Below the pieces are notes generated by a model that saw nothing but the letters and a program-made list of their open reading frames with translations, was not told the DNA's origin and ran no database searches. The position numbers were made by a program, and so were the translations under genes. From the NCBI RefSeq assembly GCF_001702265.1, contig NZ_MAUE01000045.1, forward strand, positions 521,767-585,766: a DNA stretch of 64,000 nucleotides, in the 5' to 3' direction. The stretch comes from Pseudomonas aylmerensis (GTDB taxonomy: Bacteria; Pseudomonadota; Gammaproteobacteria; Pseudomonadales; Pseudomonadaceae). This document shows positions 9,029 to 17,915 of the stretch, one piece after another (position 1 is the stretch's first letter; each line of letters starts with the position of its first letter).

Positions 9029-9124
9029 TCACCCAATGACCTTGGTCAAGTTGGGCAGGATCAGAATCAGTGTGGTGGCGAAAAGAATAAGTCCCGCCTG
9101 ACGTACTTTCGAATGTTTGAACAT
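9029..9124 (-). CDS. 31-residue membrane peptide
   Basis: A short reading frame beginning MFKHSKVRQAG followed by a single hydrophobic helix (LILFATTLILILPNL). An AAAGGCAG ribosome site lies about 8 nt upstream of the ATG at 9124. The basic N-terminus plus single helix suggests an N-in inner-membrane peptide. It lies 160 bp upstream of the cytochrome start on the same strand. Function unknown. Confidence 0.5.
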   Translation of the reverse strand: MFKHSKVRQAGLILFATTLILILPNLTKVIG

Positions 9125-9283
9125 GGCTGACTGCCTTTTGTTGTTATTCCTGAGCGTCAAATGCGTGCCGGTAAAATCTACTATGCCGTTATGACGTGTC
9201 GCTTTTCTTACAGTTGCTCCAGCAAAACCCGGCAGCAACTTCCTACTGATTGAACCTTAGAGCCCTCGTTCTGCGTGGCTTAG

Positions 9284-9457
9284 ATCCATTTAATATCAGC
9301 TAATCAGGATTTCAGCTTAAAACGCTATGAGGCCTATCGCCATCTTGGCGCCAATGCCTTGGCTAGACAGCTAAAACGATTAATCAAGCAATACGCGCGT
9401 AAGCCTACCGTTCGTCCGAGCGTGGTGGTCAAAAGCAATGAGCGCATCCGTCATTGA
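9284..9457 (+). pseudogene. Possible gene remnant without start codon
   Basis: The frame is open from 9284 to the TGA at 9455-9457. It reads like a real basic protein end (KRYEAYRHLGANALARQLKR, then RLIKQYARKPTVRP), but contains no ATG, GTG or TTG before that segment. It fills much of the gap between the small membrane gene and the thiolase. It may be a decayed gene, or the resemblance may be fortuitous. Confidence 0.3.
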
Positions 9458-9514
9458 AACCGTGTCAATCGGGCCTAAGGTAGGGGCACACATGCACAGC
9501 GGTTCGAGGATGTC

Positions 9515-10720
9515 ATGACCCAAGCTTTGATCTTTGATGCGATACGCACGCCCCGGGGCAAAGGCAAGGCCGATGGTGCCTTGCACAGTGTCAAACCGGT
9601 CGACCTGGTGGCCGGTCTGCTGACAGCGCTGGCGCAACGCAGCGACCTCGACACGCACCAGGTGGATGACATCGTGCTCGGCTGCGTCACGCCCGTGGGG
9701 GACCAGGGCGCGGACATCGCCAAAACCGCCGCGCTCGTTGCGGACTGGGCCGTCAGCGTCGCCGGCGTGCAGGTCAACCGCTTCTGCGCCTCGGGCCTGG
9801 AAGCGGTCAACCTCGGCGCGATGAAAGTGCGTTCCGGCTTTGAGGACCTGGTGGTGGTCGGCGGCGTCGAGTCCATGTCCCGTGTGCCGATGGGCAGTGA
9901 TGGCGGCGCCTGGGTACTCGATCCGCACACCAATATGCACAGCCACTTCACGCCCCAGGGCATCGGCGCCGACCTGATCGCCACCCTCGAAGGCTTCACG
10001 CGCGAGGACGTCGATACCTTCGCCCTGCAGTCCCAGCAGAAAGCAGCCAGGGCGCGCGCCGACGGTTCCTTCAGCAAGTCGCTGATCGCAGTGCAGGACC
10101 AGAACGGCATTGTGCTGCTCGACCAGGATGAATTTATCCGCGGTGACTCCACCCTCGAAGGCCTCGGCAAGCTCAAGCCCAGCTTCGAAATGATGGGCCA
10201 GATGGGCTTCGACGCCACCGCGCTGCGGGTCTACAGCCATGTAGAACGCATTCACCATGTGCACACGCCGGGCAATAGCTCCGGGATTGTCGACGGCGCT
10301 GCGCTGATGTTGATCGGCTCCGAGGCCAAGGGGCGCGAGCTGGGCCTGCAACCGCGGGCGCGAATCGTCGCCACGGCGGTGACCAGCACCGATCCGACCA
10401 TCATGCTCACCGGCCCGGCGCCGGCTACCCGCAAGGCCCTGGCCAAGGCGGGTTTGCGCGTTGAAGACATCGACCTGTTTGAAGTCAACGAAGCGTTTGC
10501 GTCTGTCGTGCTCAAGTTCATCAAGGACATGCGCATCGACGCCGCGCGGGTCAACGTCAACGGCGGCTCCATCGCCATGGGCCATCCGCTGGGCGCCACC
10601 GGTTGCGCGATCCTCGGCACCCTGCTCGACGAACTGGAGGCGCGCCAGCAACGTTACGGCCTGGCCACCCTGTGCGTGGGCGGTGGCATGGGCATCGCCA
10701 CCATTATCGAACGCCTCTGA
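9515..10720 (+). CDS. Acetyl-CoA C-acyltransferase (thiolase)
   Basis: 401 residues. Catalytic Cys91 lies in NRFCASGLEA, the His in GGSIAMGHPLGATG, and the second Cys in LATLCVGGGMG. The enzyme cleaves 3-ketoacyl-CoA to acetyl-CoA and a shortened acyl-CoA. A FadB-like multifunctional gene begins 17 nt after the stop, giving a complete hydratase/dehydrogenase/thiolase set. The gene pair resembles the second, non-fadBA beta-oxidation pair of pseudomonads; the preferred chain length cannot be read from sequence. Confidence 0.92.
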   Translation: MTQALIFDAIRTPRGKGKADGALHSVKPVDLVAGLLTALAQRSDLDTHQVDDIVLGCVTPVGDQGADIAKTAALVADWAVSVAGVQVNRFCASGLEAVNLGAMKVRSGFEDLVVVGGVESMSRVPMGSDGGAWVLDPHTNMHSHFTPQGIGADLIATLEGFTREDVDTFALQSQQKAARARADGSFSKSLIAVQDQNGIVLLDQDEFIRGDSTLEGLGKLKPSFEMMGQMGFDATALRVYSHVERIHHVHTPGNSSGIVDGAALMLIGSEAKGRELGLQPRARIVATAVTSTDPTIMLTGPAPATRKALAKAGLRVEDIDLFEVNEAFASVVLKFIKDMRIDAARVNVNGGSIAMGHPLGATGCAILGTLLDELEARQQRYGLATLCVGGGMGIATIIERL

Positions 10721-10736
10721 GCCGAAGGAATTTGTC

Positions 10737-12881
10737 ATGACCGAAGCCATTCGTTACGAAAAAGGCCAGGACCAGATCGTGGTGCTGACCCTCGACATGC
10801 CCGGCCAGAGTGCCAACACCATGAACGGCGTGTATCGCGAGGCCATGGCGGCCACCGTCACGCGCCTGGAAGCGGAAAAGGAGCAGATTGCCGGTGTGAT
10901 CATCACCTCGGCGAAGAAAACCTTTTTTGCCGGCGGTGACCTCAATGAACTGATCAAGGTCGACAAGGCCCACGCCAAGGATTTCTACGACGGCGTGCGG
11001 GTGCTGAAGGCGCAACTGCGACGCCTGGAAACCCTGGGCAAACCGCTGGTCGCCGCGATCAATGGCGCCGCGTTGGGCGGCGGCTGGGAGATTTGCCTGG
11101 CGTGCCACTACCGCGTCGCGCTGGATGACAAATCGGTGCAGCTCGGCTTGCCGGAGGTGACCCTCGGCCTGCTGCCGGGCGGCGGCGGGGTGGTGCGCAT
11201 GGTGCGCATGCTCGGCCTGGAAAAAGCCCTGCCGTATCTGCTGGAAGGCAAGAAAGTCCGCCCACAACAGGCGTTGCAGGCTGGTTTGATCCAGGCGCTG
11301 GCGCTGAACCGCGATGAGCTGCTGGCCAAATCCCGCGCGTGGATTCTGGCTAATCCAGAGGCCAGGCAGCCGTGGGACACCAAGGGTTATCAGCTTCCAG
11401 GCGGCACGCCGTCGAACCCCAAGGTTGCGCAGATGCTGGCAATAGCGCCGTCGATTTTGCGCAGCAAGACCCAGGGCTGCTTCCCGGCGCCGGAGAAAAT
11501 CCTCTGCGCCGCCGTCGAGGGCGCCCAGGTGGATTTCGACACCGCGCACCTGATCGAAACCCGCTATTTCACCGAGCTGGTCACCGGGCAGGTGGCGAAA
11601 AACATGATCGGTACCTTCTGGTTCCAGCTCAATGAGATCAACGCCGGCCGTTCCCGACCCGAGGGCTTTGCGCCTTATGTGACGCGCAAAGTCGGCGTGC
11701 TCGGCGCCGGGATGATGGGCGCCGGCATCGCCTATGTCAGTGCTTGCGCCGGCATTGAGGTGGTGCTCAAGGACATCAACCAGGCGGCGGCCGACAAGGG
11801 CAAGGCGCACTCGGCGGCGTTGTTGGACAAGAAGGTCAGCCGTGGGCAACTGACCCCGGATCAGCGCGAAAGCACCCTCGCGCGCATTCATCCTACGCAG
11901 GATGACGCCGACCTGGCCGGTTGCGACCTGATTATCGAAGCCGTGTTCGAAGACCGCGAACTCAAGGCCAGGGTCTCTGCGGCTGCTCAACAGGTGGTCG
12001 GTGTCGAAGCGGTGATCGCCTCCAACACCTCGACCTTGCCCATCAGCGGCCTGGCCACGGCGGTGCCCGACCCAGGCAAGTTTGTCGGCCTGCATTTCTT
12101 CAGCCCGGTGGACAAGATGCCCCTGGTAGAAATCATCAAGGGCGCGCACACCTCGGACGAAACCCTGGCCCGGGGGTTCGATTTCGTACTGCAGATCAAG
12201 AAGACCCCGATTGTGGTCAACGACAGTCGCGGCTTTTTCACCTCGCGGGTGTTCGGCACTTTCACGAATGAAGGCATTGCCATGCTCGGCGAAGGGGTGG
12301 CCGCCGCCATGATCGAGACCGAGGCGCGCAAGGCGGGGATGCCGGTGGGGCCGTTGGCGGTATCTGACGAAGTGTCTCTCAGCTTGATGAGCCATATCCG
12401 ACAGCAGGCGGCCAAGGATCTGCAGGCGGAAGGTAAAAGCGTGCCGAGCCATCCGGCGACGGTGGTGATTGACCTGTTGGTGAACGAGTACAAGCGCGTG
12501 GGCAAAGCGGCGGGGGGCGGTTTTTACGAGTACCCGGCGGGCGGGCAGAAGTATCTCTGGCCGGAATTGAAAAGCCGCTTTGAACAGCCCGGGCAACGGA
12601 TTTCGGCACAGGATGTACGCGACCGTTTGCTGTTTATCCAGGCTATCGAAACCGTGCGCTGCGTGGAGGAGGGCGTGTTGCTGTCCACCGCCGACGCCAA
12701 CATCGGATCGATTTTCGGCATCGGCTTTGCGGCCTGGAGCGGTGGCGCGTTGCAGTTTATCAACCAGTACGGCCTGAACGACTTTGTCGCCCGCGCCCGT
12801 TATCTGGCCGAGCAATATGGCGAGCGGTTCTCGCCGCCGGCGTTGTTGCTGGAGAAAGCGGCACAGAACGCGACGTTCTGA
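10737..12881 (+). CDS. FadB-like enoyl-CoA hydratase / 3-hydroxyacyl-CoA dehydrogenase
   Basis: 714 residues. An N-terminal crotonase domain (oxyanion-hole segments FFAGGDLNEL and NGAALGGGWEICLAC) is followed by a Rossmann NAD-binding domain (GVLGAGMMGAGIAYVSACAG) and a C-terminal dehydrogenase domain (NDSRGFFTSRVFG, GKAAGGGFYEYP). It hydrates enoyl-CoA and oxidises the 3-hydroxyacyl-CoA. The ATG at 10737 follows GAAGGAA; a longer frame back into the thiolase gene is spurious. It is co-transcribed with the thiolase, which should act as its partner. Confidence 0.92.
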   Translation: MTEAIRYEKGQDQIVVLTLDMPGQSANTMNGVYREAMAATVTRLEAEKEQIAGVIITSAKKTFFAGGDLNELIKVDKAHAKDFYDGVRVLKAQLRRLETLGKPLVAAINGAALGGGWEICLACHYRVALDDKSVQLGLPEVTLGLLPGGGGVVRMVRMLGLEKALPYLLEGKKVRPQQALQAGLIQALALNRDELLAKSRAWILANPEARQPWDTKGYQLPGGTPSNPKVAQMLAIAPSILRSKTQGCFPAPEKILCAAVEGAQVDFDTAHLIETRYFTELVTGQVAKNMIGTFWFQLNEINAGRSRPEGFAPYVTRKVGVLGAGMMGAGIAYVSACAGIEVVLKDINQAAADKGKAHSAALLDKKVSRGQLTPDQRESTLARIHPTQDDADLAGCDLIIEAVFEDRELKARVSAAAQQVVGVEAVIASNTSTLPISGLATAVPDPGKFVGLHFFSPVDKMPLVEIIKGAHTSDETLARGFDFVLQIKKTPIVVNDSRGFFTSRVFGTFTNEGIAMLGEGVAAAMIETEARKAGMPVGPLAVSDEVSLSLMSHIRQQAAKDLQAEGKSVPSHPATVVIDLLVNEYKRVGKAAGGGFYEYPAGGQKYLWPELKSRFEQPGQRISAQDVRDRLLFIQAIETVRCVEEGVLLSTADANIGSIFGIGFAAWSGGALQFINQYGLNDFVARARYLAEQYGERFSPPALLLEKAAQNATF

Positions 12882-12975
12882 CGGTTTTGGGTATGCGCGG
12901 GGCTTGCCTTGTCAGGGTATTTCAAGGCAGGCTCTGGGGTGTGCATTATTCCCATCACCGTGTCAGGTATTTTTT

Positions 12976-13701
12976 ATGTCGCTACGCGTCTGTATCCTGG
13001 AAACCGATATCCTGCGTCCAGGCTTGATCGATCAATACCAAGGGTACGGGCAGATGTTCAAGCGCCTGTTCTCCAAGCAGCCGATTCCCGCCGAGTTCGT
13101 CGTGTACAACGTGGTGCAGGGCGAATACCCCGCGGACGATGAAGTGTTTGACGCCTATCTGGTGACCGGCAGCAAGGCCGACTCCTTCGGTACCGACCCG
13201 TGGATCCAGACCCTCAAGACGTACCTGCTCGAACGCTACGAGCGTGGCGACAAGTTGCTTGGCATTTGCTTCGGCCACCAATTGCTGGCGCTGCTGCTGG
13301 GCGGCAAGACCGAGCGTGCCGGCCAGGGCTGGGGCATGGGCATCCATGACTACAAACTCGATGCCAAGGCGCCGTGGATGAGCCCTGAAGTGGAAGAGCT
13401 GACGCTATTGATCAGCCACCAGGACCAGGTCACCACGCTGCCGGACAACGCCACGGTGATTGCCTCCAGCGATTTTTGCCCGTTCGCCGCGTACCACATT
13501 GGCGACCAGGTGCTGTGCTTCCAAGGCCACCCGGAGTTTATCCACGACTATTCCCGCGAATTGCTCGAGATTCTTCAGACGACCTTGGGCGAAAAGGTCT
13601 ACACCAACGGTGTGTCCAGCCTGGAGCGTGACCACCACGGCGTGACCGTGGCGGAGTGGATGATGCGCTTTGTGGCGCACAAGCCCGAGGCCCGGGTTTA
13701 A
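12976..13701 (+). CDS. Class I glutamine amidotransferase
   Basis: 241 residues. The nucleophile Cys is in LLGICFGHQLLALLLGG, and the His/Glu pair in CFQGHPEFIHDYS completes the triad. It is a free-standing GATase1 domain of the kind that hydrolyses glutamine or gamma-glutamyl compounds, for example in polyamine breakdown. Without an accompanying synthetase gene the substrate is undecided. Its TAA overlaps the convergent corA stop codon by 3 bp. Confidence 0.85.
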   Translation: MSLRVCILETDILRPGLIDQYQGYGQMFKRLFSKQPIPAEFVVYNVVQGEYPADDEVFDAYLVTGSKADSFGTDPWIQTLKTYLLERYERGDKLLGICFGHQLLALLLGGKTERAGQGWGMGIHDYKLDAKAPWMSPEVEELTLLISHQDQVTTLPDNATVIASSDFCPFAAYHIGDQVLCFQGHPEFIHDYSRELLEILQTTLGEKVYTNGVSSLERDHHGVTVAEWMMRFVAHKPEARV

Positions 13702-14669
13702 AGCCAGCCCGAGCGCTTGAAACTGGCCCACAGGCTGGTGCAGCCCACCGCGATAAACCCGAGCACGGCAAAATAGCCGTAGTGCCATTGCAGCTCGGGC
13801 ATGTTCTGGAAGTTCATCCCGTAAATCCCCGCCACCGCGGTGGGGAACGCGAGGATCGCCGCCCACGCGGCGAACTTGCGCTGCACCACGCTCTGGCGCG
13901 ACGCCTCCAGCAACACCCCGATTTCAATGGTCTGGCTGGCGATGTCGCGCAGGGTGGTGAGGTCTTCCATCTGCCGCGTCACGTGAATTTGCACATCACG
14001 AAAATACGGGCGCATGTTCTTGTCGATAAACGGGAAGCTCAGCTTCTGCAGCTCCTGGCTGATCTCCACCATCGGCGCCACGTAGCGCTTGAGCCGCAGC
14101 ACGTCGCGGCGCAGGCCGTGGAGGTTCTGGATATCGACTTCACTGAGGGAGTTGCACAGCACATTGCGCTCCAGCTCATCGATCTCGGCATGGATCGCCT
14201 CGCTCACGGGCTGGTAGTTCTCGGTGACGAAATCGAGCAGCGCATAGAGGACGAAATCTTCGCCATGCTCCAGCAACAGCGGCCGCGCCTCACAGCGCTG
14301 GCGCACATAGCCGTAGGACGCCGAGTGGCCGTTGCGTGCGGTAATGATGTAGCCGTTGCCGGCAAAAATATGTGTCTCGATAAACTCCAGCTTGCCGTTG
14401 TCGCGCACCGGTGAATAAGTGACGATAAACAGCGCATCGCCGAAGGTTTCCAGCTTGGGGCGGCTGTGTTTTTCCAGGGCGTCTTCGATGGCCAATTCAT
14501 GCAGGTTGAACTGGCGTTGCAGGTTGGCCAGCTCCTGTGCGCTGGGTTCTTCCAGGCCGATCCACACAAAGTGGTCGGGTTTGGCGGCCCAGGCCGCGCC
14601 TTCGTCGAGAGTGATGTCAGTGACTTTCTTTCCGGCGCTGTAGACAGCGGCCGCAACAACTCTACCCAT
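13698..14669 (-). CDS. corA: Magnesium/cobalt transporter CorA family
   Basis: About 323 residues. A long helical cytoplasmic domain ends in two transmembrane segments with the family signature GMNF in VAGIYGMNFQNMPELQWHYG. CorA forms pentameric divalent-cation channels in the inner membrane. The start MGRVVAAAVYSAGKKV at 14669 is preferred; an in-frame GTG at 14681 would add four residues. It is convergent with the amidotransferase. Confidence 0.88.
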   Translation of the reverse strand: MGRVVAAAVYSAGKKVTDITLDEGAAWAAKPDHFVWIGLEEPSAQELANLQRQFNLHELAIEDALEKHSRPKLETFGDALFIVTYSPVRDNGKLEFIETHIFAGNGYIITARNGHSASYGYVRQRCEARPLLLEHGEDFVLYALLDFVTENYQPVSEAIHAEIDELERNVLCNSLSEVDIQNLHGLRRDVLRLKRYVAPMVEISQELQKLSFPFIDKNMRPYFRDVQIHVTRQMEDLTTLRDIASQTIEIGVLLEASRQSVVQRKFAAWAAILAFPTAVAGIYGMNFQNMPELQWHYGYFAVLGFIAVGCTSLWASFKRSGWL

Positions 14670-14778
14670 GATACTGATCACTTCTTATTGGGAGGACAGG
14701 TGTTGGGCAGCTTAGCCTGAATGGCGTTCCCTTGTGGCCGTTGGCGCAGCGTGCATTTTTATCCGCAGCATAGGGGAA

Positions 14779-15519
14779 TTACAGAGGCGCGGGTGTCCAG
14801 GCGGTTTGCAGTTCGCGGTCCATCCCTGCAATGCATTCATCCATCTGCGCCTGGCAGGCCTGCATCAACTGCGGGATGTCGTCTGCAGTCAGGCCTGTCG
14901 TAGGAATCGGCGGCAGCGAGCGTATGAGCACATCACCGCTGTTCCAGCGATTGAGCTGCATATGGGTGACGTAATTGCTCACGCACACCTGCACGATCGG
15001 TACACCGGCGGCAATCGCCATATGGAACGCACCTTTCTTGAACGGCAACAGGCCTTTGCCCAGGTTGCGCGTGCCTTCCGGAAACACCCAGATCGACGTG
15101 TCCTCATGCTGCAAGGTGTGTGTAGTGGTAAGCATCGCGCGGCGCGCCTTGTGCGCGTTGCCGCGATCAATCAGCACATTGCCCGCCAGCCAGAACAGCT
15201 GGCCGAACAGCGGCACCCACTTGAGGCTTTTCTTGGCGATACACACCGTGCGGTGCGGCACCACGGTGCCGAACACAAACAGGTCGTAGTTGGACTGGTG
15301 GTTGGCAATGATCACGCATGTACCGGGCTTGTTGCGCAGCGAGTCCACGTCGGCCTTCACATTCAGGCGCAGGATCCACATGGCTGGCAGCGCGTAGAGG
15401 CGAGCACATAAACGGCTGTTATCCGGGTTGAACGGCCGACAGACACCGATCAGCAAGCCCAGCACGCCGGCGACCATAAAGTGCAGGCCCATCAACAACA
15501 TACGCAACAGAAAAAGCAT
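14779..15519 (-). CDS. 1-acyl-sn-glycerol-3-phosphate acyltransferase (PlsC type)
   Basis: About 246 residues. The catalytic NHQSNYD (HX4D) and substrate-binding FPEGTRN motifs identify the PlsC family, which acylates lysophosphatidate during phospholipid synthesis. An N-terminal hydrophobic helix (MLFLLRMLLMGLHFMVAGVL) anchors it in the inner membrane. The start at 15519 is chosen because it begins that helix; the frame continues 20 codons upstream. Pseudomonads carry several PlsC paralogues, so no specific symbol is given. Confidence 0.85.
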   Translation of the reverse strand: MLFLLRMLLMGLHFMVAGVLGLLIGVCRPFNPDNSRLCARLYALPAMWILRLNVKADVDSLRNKPGTCVIIANHQSNYDLFVFGTVVPHRTVCIAKKSLKWVPLFGQLFWLAGNVLIDRGNAHKARRAMLTTTHTLQHEDTSIWVFPEGTRNLGKGLLPFKKGAFHMAIAAGVPIVQVCVSNYVTHMQLNRWNSGDVLIRSLPPIPTTGLTADDIPQLMQACQAQMDECIAGMDRELQTAWTPAPL

Positions 15520-15684
15520 CGAAACAGCCCATCGGGACAAAAGGTGGCGCAGTGTACGGTTGTGCACTGTATTCGGCAATTACCCCTGTAGAGGGAGGAG
15601 ATAGGCGATGTTTAAGTACATGTTTCAACATCTGCTGACATCGGCAGGCTAGAGCGGCTGAGGATGATTCGAATTTATCCGTAA

Positions 15685-15716
15685 GAAAAAGCCCGACTCA
15701 AGGTCGGGCTTTTTTA
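15685..15716 (-). terminator. Terminator of the crotonase gene
   Basis: AGCCCGAC (15690-15697) pairs with GTCGGGCT (15703-15710), with A-rich sequence on the left and TTTTTT on the right. It therefore works in both directions. It lies 15 nt after the leftward crotonase stop. Confidence 0.8.
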
Positions 15717-15730
15717 TGCGGCTGCAGGCT

Positions 15731-16423
15731 TTAGCTGAGGATATGGCCCTGGTCCTGGATGATCGCATCGTCCAGCGCTTCCAGCAGCGCTTTACGCACC
15801 TTCAACTTGGTGTGTTTGTGGGCGTTCATATTCAGCTTCTTCAACTGGCGGGCCGCTTCCAGCGCTGCAGCCTGCAGCTCTTGCGGTGCGACCACCTTGT
15901 CGAGGAAGCCTGCGCCCAAGGCGCCTTGCGGGTCGAACATCTCGGCATTGATCACCGAACGGTGAAACGCGGATTTGCGCAGGCGATCCCGCGCCAACTC
16001 GATCCCGGCGTGGTGCATGGTCATGCCAATCGCCACTTCATTCAGGCCAATGCTGAACGGGCCTTCCACACCAATCCGATAATCCGCCGACAACAACAGG
16101 AACGCGCCCTTGGCGACGGCATGCCCTGGGCACGCCACAATCACCGGAAACGGGTGCGACAACAGGCGACGGGCCAACGTCGAGCCCGACGTCACCAGGC
16201 CGATCGCCTCTTTAGGGCCGGCCGTCATCACTTTCAAATCATAACCACCCGACAAAATCCCCGGCGTCCCGGTGATGATCACCACCGCGCGGTCCTTTTC
16301 GGCCTGGTCCAGCGCTGTATTAAACGCACTGACCACATCGGGAGAAATGGCATTCACCTTGCCGTTGCTCAAGGTCAGGGTCGCGATACCGTCTTCGAGG
16401 TGGTAAGCAATCAACTCACTCAT
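15731..16423 (-). CDS. Enoyl-CoA hydratase/isomerase (crotonase) family protein
   Basis: 230 residues. The ATG at 16423 follows AAGGA at a good distance. The crotonase fold is shown by LSNGKVNAISPDVV and the two oxyanion-hole segments, near GILSGGYDLKVM and CPGHAVAKGAFLLLSADYRIG. The usual second catalytic Glu region reads GLNEVAIGM. Subfamily and acyl substrate cannot be decided. The gene is monocistronic and ends at a clear terminator. Confidence 0.85.
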   Translation of the reverse strand: MSELIAYHLEDGIATLTLSNGKVNAISPDVVSAFNTALDQAEKDRAVVIITGTPGILSGGYDLKVMTAGPKEAIGLVTSGSTLARRLLSHPFPVIVACPGHAVAKGAFLLLSADYRIGVEGPFSIGLNEVAIGMTMHHAGIELARDRLRKSAFHRSVINAEMFDPQGALGAGFLDKVVAPQELQAAALEAARQLKKLNMNAHKHTKLKVRKALLEALDDAIIQDQGHILS

Positions 16424-16692
16424 GACGCGGTTCCTTGTAGGACTTGTTATAGATAGGCTGTTTATAGAAGCGTATGCACAGACGTTACCCACCACGCCCG
16501 TCCCGGTAAAGCGCCGTGACTGACTACCCAGTCAGACTTTTCCCGCATGCCGGTCGCCCAATAGCCTAGGGCAGGGCGCAATCGCCGTTCCAGACGCGTG
16601 CTGCCCATGCCCAAGAATGGCAGAATCACCACCCCTTGCCGGGCACCTCTCGGTATAGTGGTCTAACCGCATGAAAATTCTGAAAAAAACCT

Positions 16693-16721
16693 TTGCCATC
16701 AGAAAGGCTTTCGACTACATT
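16693..16721 (+). promoter_or_regulatory. Promoter of tRNA-Ser
   Basis: TTGCCA (16693-16698) and TACATT (16716-16721) are 17 nt apart and followed by a GC-rich discriminator (AGCGCGCC). This is the arrangement of stringently controlled stable-RNA promoters, and it lies about 40 nt before the tRNA. Confidence 0.6.
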
Positions 16722-16759
16722 AGCGCGCCTCGACAGACTGAACTGGTTTGACGAGATAC

Positions 16760-16849
16760 GGTGAAGTGTCCGAGTGGCTTAAGGAGCACGCCTGGAAAGT
16801 GTGTATACAAGAAATTGTATCGAGAGTTCGAATCTCTCCTTCACCGCCA
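16760..16849 (+). tRNA. tRNA-Ser (anticodon GGA)
   Basis: A 90-nt class II tRNA. The acceptor arms GGTGAAG/CTTCACC pair fully, discriminator G precedes an encoded CCA (16847-16849), a long variable arm follows the anticodon loop, and the T-loop is GTTCGAATC. The anticodon GGA is at 16794-16796 and reads UCC and UCU codons. Its 3' part from 16827 is the prophage attachment site, and the tRNA remains intact after integration. Confidence 0.95.
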
Positions 16850-16854
16850 CATTC
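16827..16854 (+). other. attL core
   Basis: A 28-bp sequence from the T-arm of the tRNA (starting TTCGAATCTC) to just past CCA (ending CACATTC), repeated exactly at 50237-50264. An imperfect, gap-free similarity continues to 16919. Confidence 0.9.
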
Positions 16855-16863
16855 TGAAAACGC

Positions 16864-16901
16864 AAACCCCTGATTATCTTAGAGAAAGTCGGGGGTTTGT
16901 G
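16864..16901 (+). terminator. tRNA-Ser terminator supplied by the prophage
   Basis: CAAACCCCTGA pairs imperfectly with TCGGGGGTTTG around TTATCTTAGAGAAAG. It is a diverged copy of the better 17-bp hairpin beyond attR, so after integration the tRNA ends on the phage version. Confidence 0.6.
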
Positions 16902-16919
16902 GTTTTTGGCGTCTGAAAA

Positions 16920-17204
16920 ATGGCTATATGGGACAGATTTGGGACAGATAGCGGCTTTAGCAGTGAAAGTAGCGGCTGAATTCGTGATTGGTTTATCATC
17001 GATTTCAACAGCGCAACTATCAGCAACTGAACCGTTGAGTTAACGTTTTAATTGACGGATTCGTCATTTCTGAGTATCGTTTGGTTGTCAGCACGGACCG
17101 GAACCCGAAAGGGGGTGCTGATATCGGAGGTTTTTAGACCTCTCCTAGCCAGTGAGCGGGATAAGCAAGAAATTGCTAAAGATTAGGCCGATATTGAGAT
17201 TCAC
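16920..17204. other. Non-coding attL-proximal segment with hairpins
   Basis: No protein gene is supported. Three successive hairpins are visible: GACG/CGTC near 17054-17065, TCAGCAC/GTGCTGA (17088-17094 with 17115-17121), and GAGGT/ACCTC (17127-17131 with 17138-17142). Together they could be a structured small RNA or a cis site used in excision. Confidence 0.35.
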
Positions 17205-17238
17205 AAAAAGCCCCGACGCGAAAGCTTCGGGGCTTTTT
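17205..17238 (-). terminator. Terminator of the attL-proximal gene
   Basis: AAAAAGCCCCGA (17205-17216) pairs with TCGGGGCTTTTT (17227-17238). It is bidirectional and lies 10 nt after the leftward 160-residue gene. Confidence 0.8.
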
Positions 17239-17248
17239 GCTGTCTGTC

Positions 17249-17731
17249 TTAAACGGTTTTTCCAGCGTTTCGCATTTCTAGAATGTATCTCACATTGTGT
17301 GGTTTGCCTTTCGGTAGCGTTCCTCGGCCCCATTCGTCGACCTCGTAGGCGGAGATGATCCTTATCTTCAGAACGTTAACGGTTCCGCCCGGCTTGCTGA
17401 TGGAAAAGAAAATCGCATAGTCGTGCAAATCCATACAGAAATAGCGCTGATTGTTCTCGACGTAATACGGAACCACGATTCCGGCAAAAAATCGCTTGTG
17501 GATGTATTCAATAATTTGCGTGCTGCAGTGGTAGCGTTCAGCGCAAAAATATCTTGTATCTCCGCGAAAGGTCAGCTTTTTTCCATTGCCTTTGTCGTCA
17601 GTGAAGCAATGAAAGCCAAAATCGAACTTCACAGTTAATGCTTGTCCGTCTACCTCATACACCTGCTCAAATGGATGCAGGTGAGTCATTGAAAGCGTAC
17701 GTCCGTTAATTTCAAGGTCCCACCACTTCAT
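17249..17731 (-). CDS. Hypothetical prophage cargo protein
   Basis: 160 residues, starting MKWWDLEINGRTLSMTHLHP. It is rich in aromatic residues and cysteine, with no signal peptide, membrane segment or known catalytic motif. Base composition is lower in GC than the neighbouring core genes. It has its own terminator and sits between attL and the integrase, a position where temperate phages often carry lysogenic-conversion genes. The family was not recognised, so an effect on the host is inference only. Confidence 0.65.
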   Translation of the reverse strand: MKWWDLEINGRTLSMTHLHPFEQVYEVDGQALTVKFDFGFHCFTDDKGNGKKLTFRGDTRYFCAERYHCSTQIIEYIHKRFFAGIVVPYYVENNQRYFCMDLHDYAIFFSISKPGGTVNVLKIRIISAYEVDEWGRGTLPKGKPHNVRYILEMRNAGKTV

Positions 17732-17915
17732 GTGACGCTTCCGACTGTTCTACGAAAAGCCAAGAGTATCTGCATAGGGAGCTGCCGACCAGCAGTGGGC
17801 CATTTATGGGTGCAGACGCGACCCGGACAGCAATCCTGTGATGAGCTCTGCTCTCGGGCGGGGCAAGCAGGCTAGAGAGAATGTCTACTTCGACCCAGAC
17901 GTATTAACCGAATAT

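Noticed and set aside
10704..12815. 703-residue minus-strand frame opposite the FadB-like gene
   Set aside because: It is a mirror of a strong plus-strand gene in GC-rich DNA, with no recognisable domain; the plus strand has all catalytic motifs.
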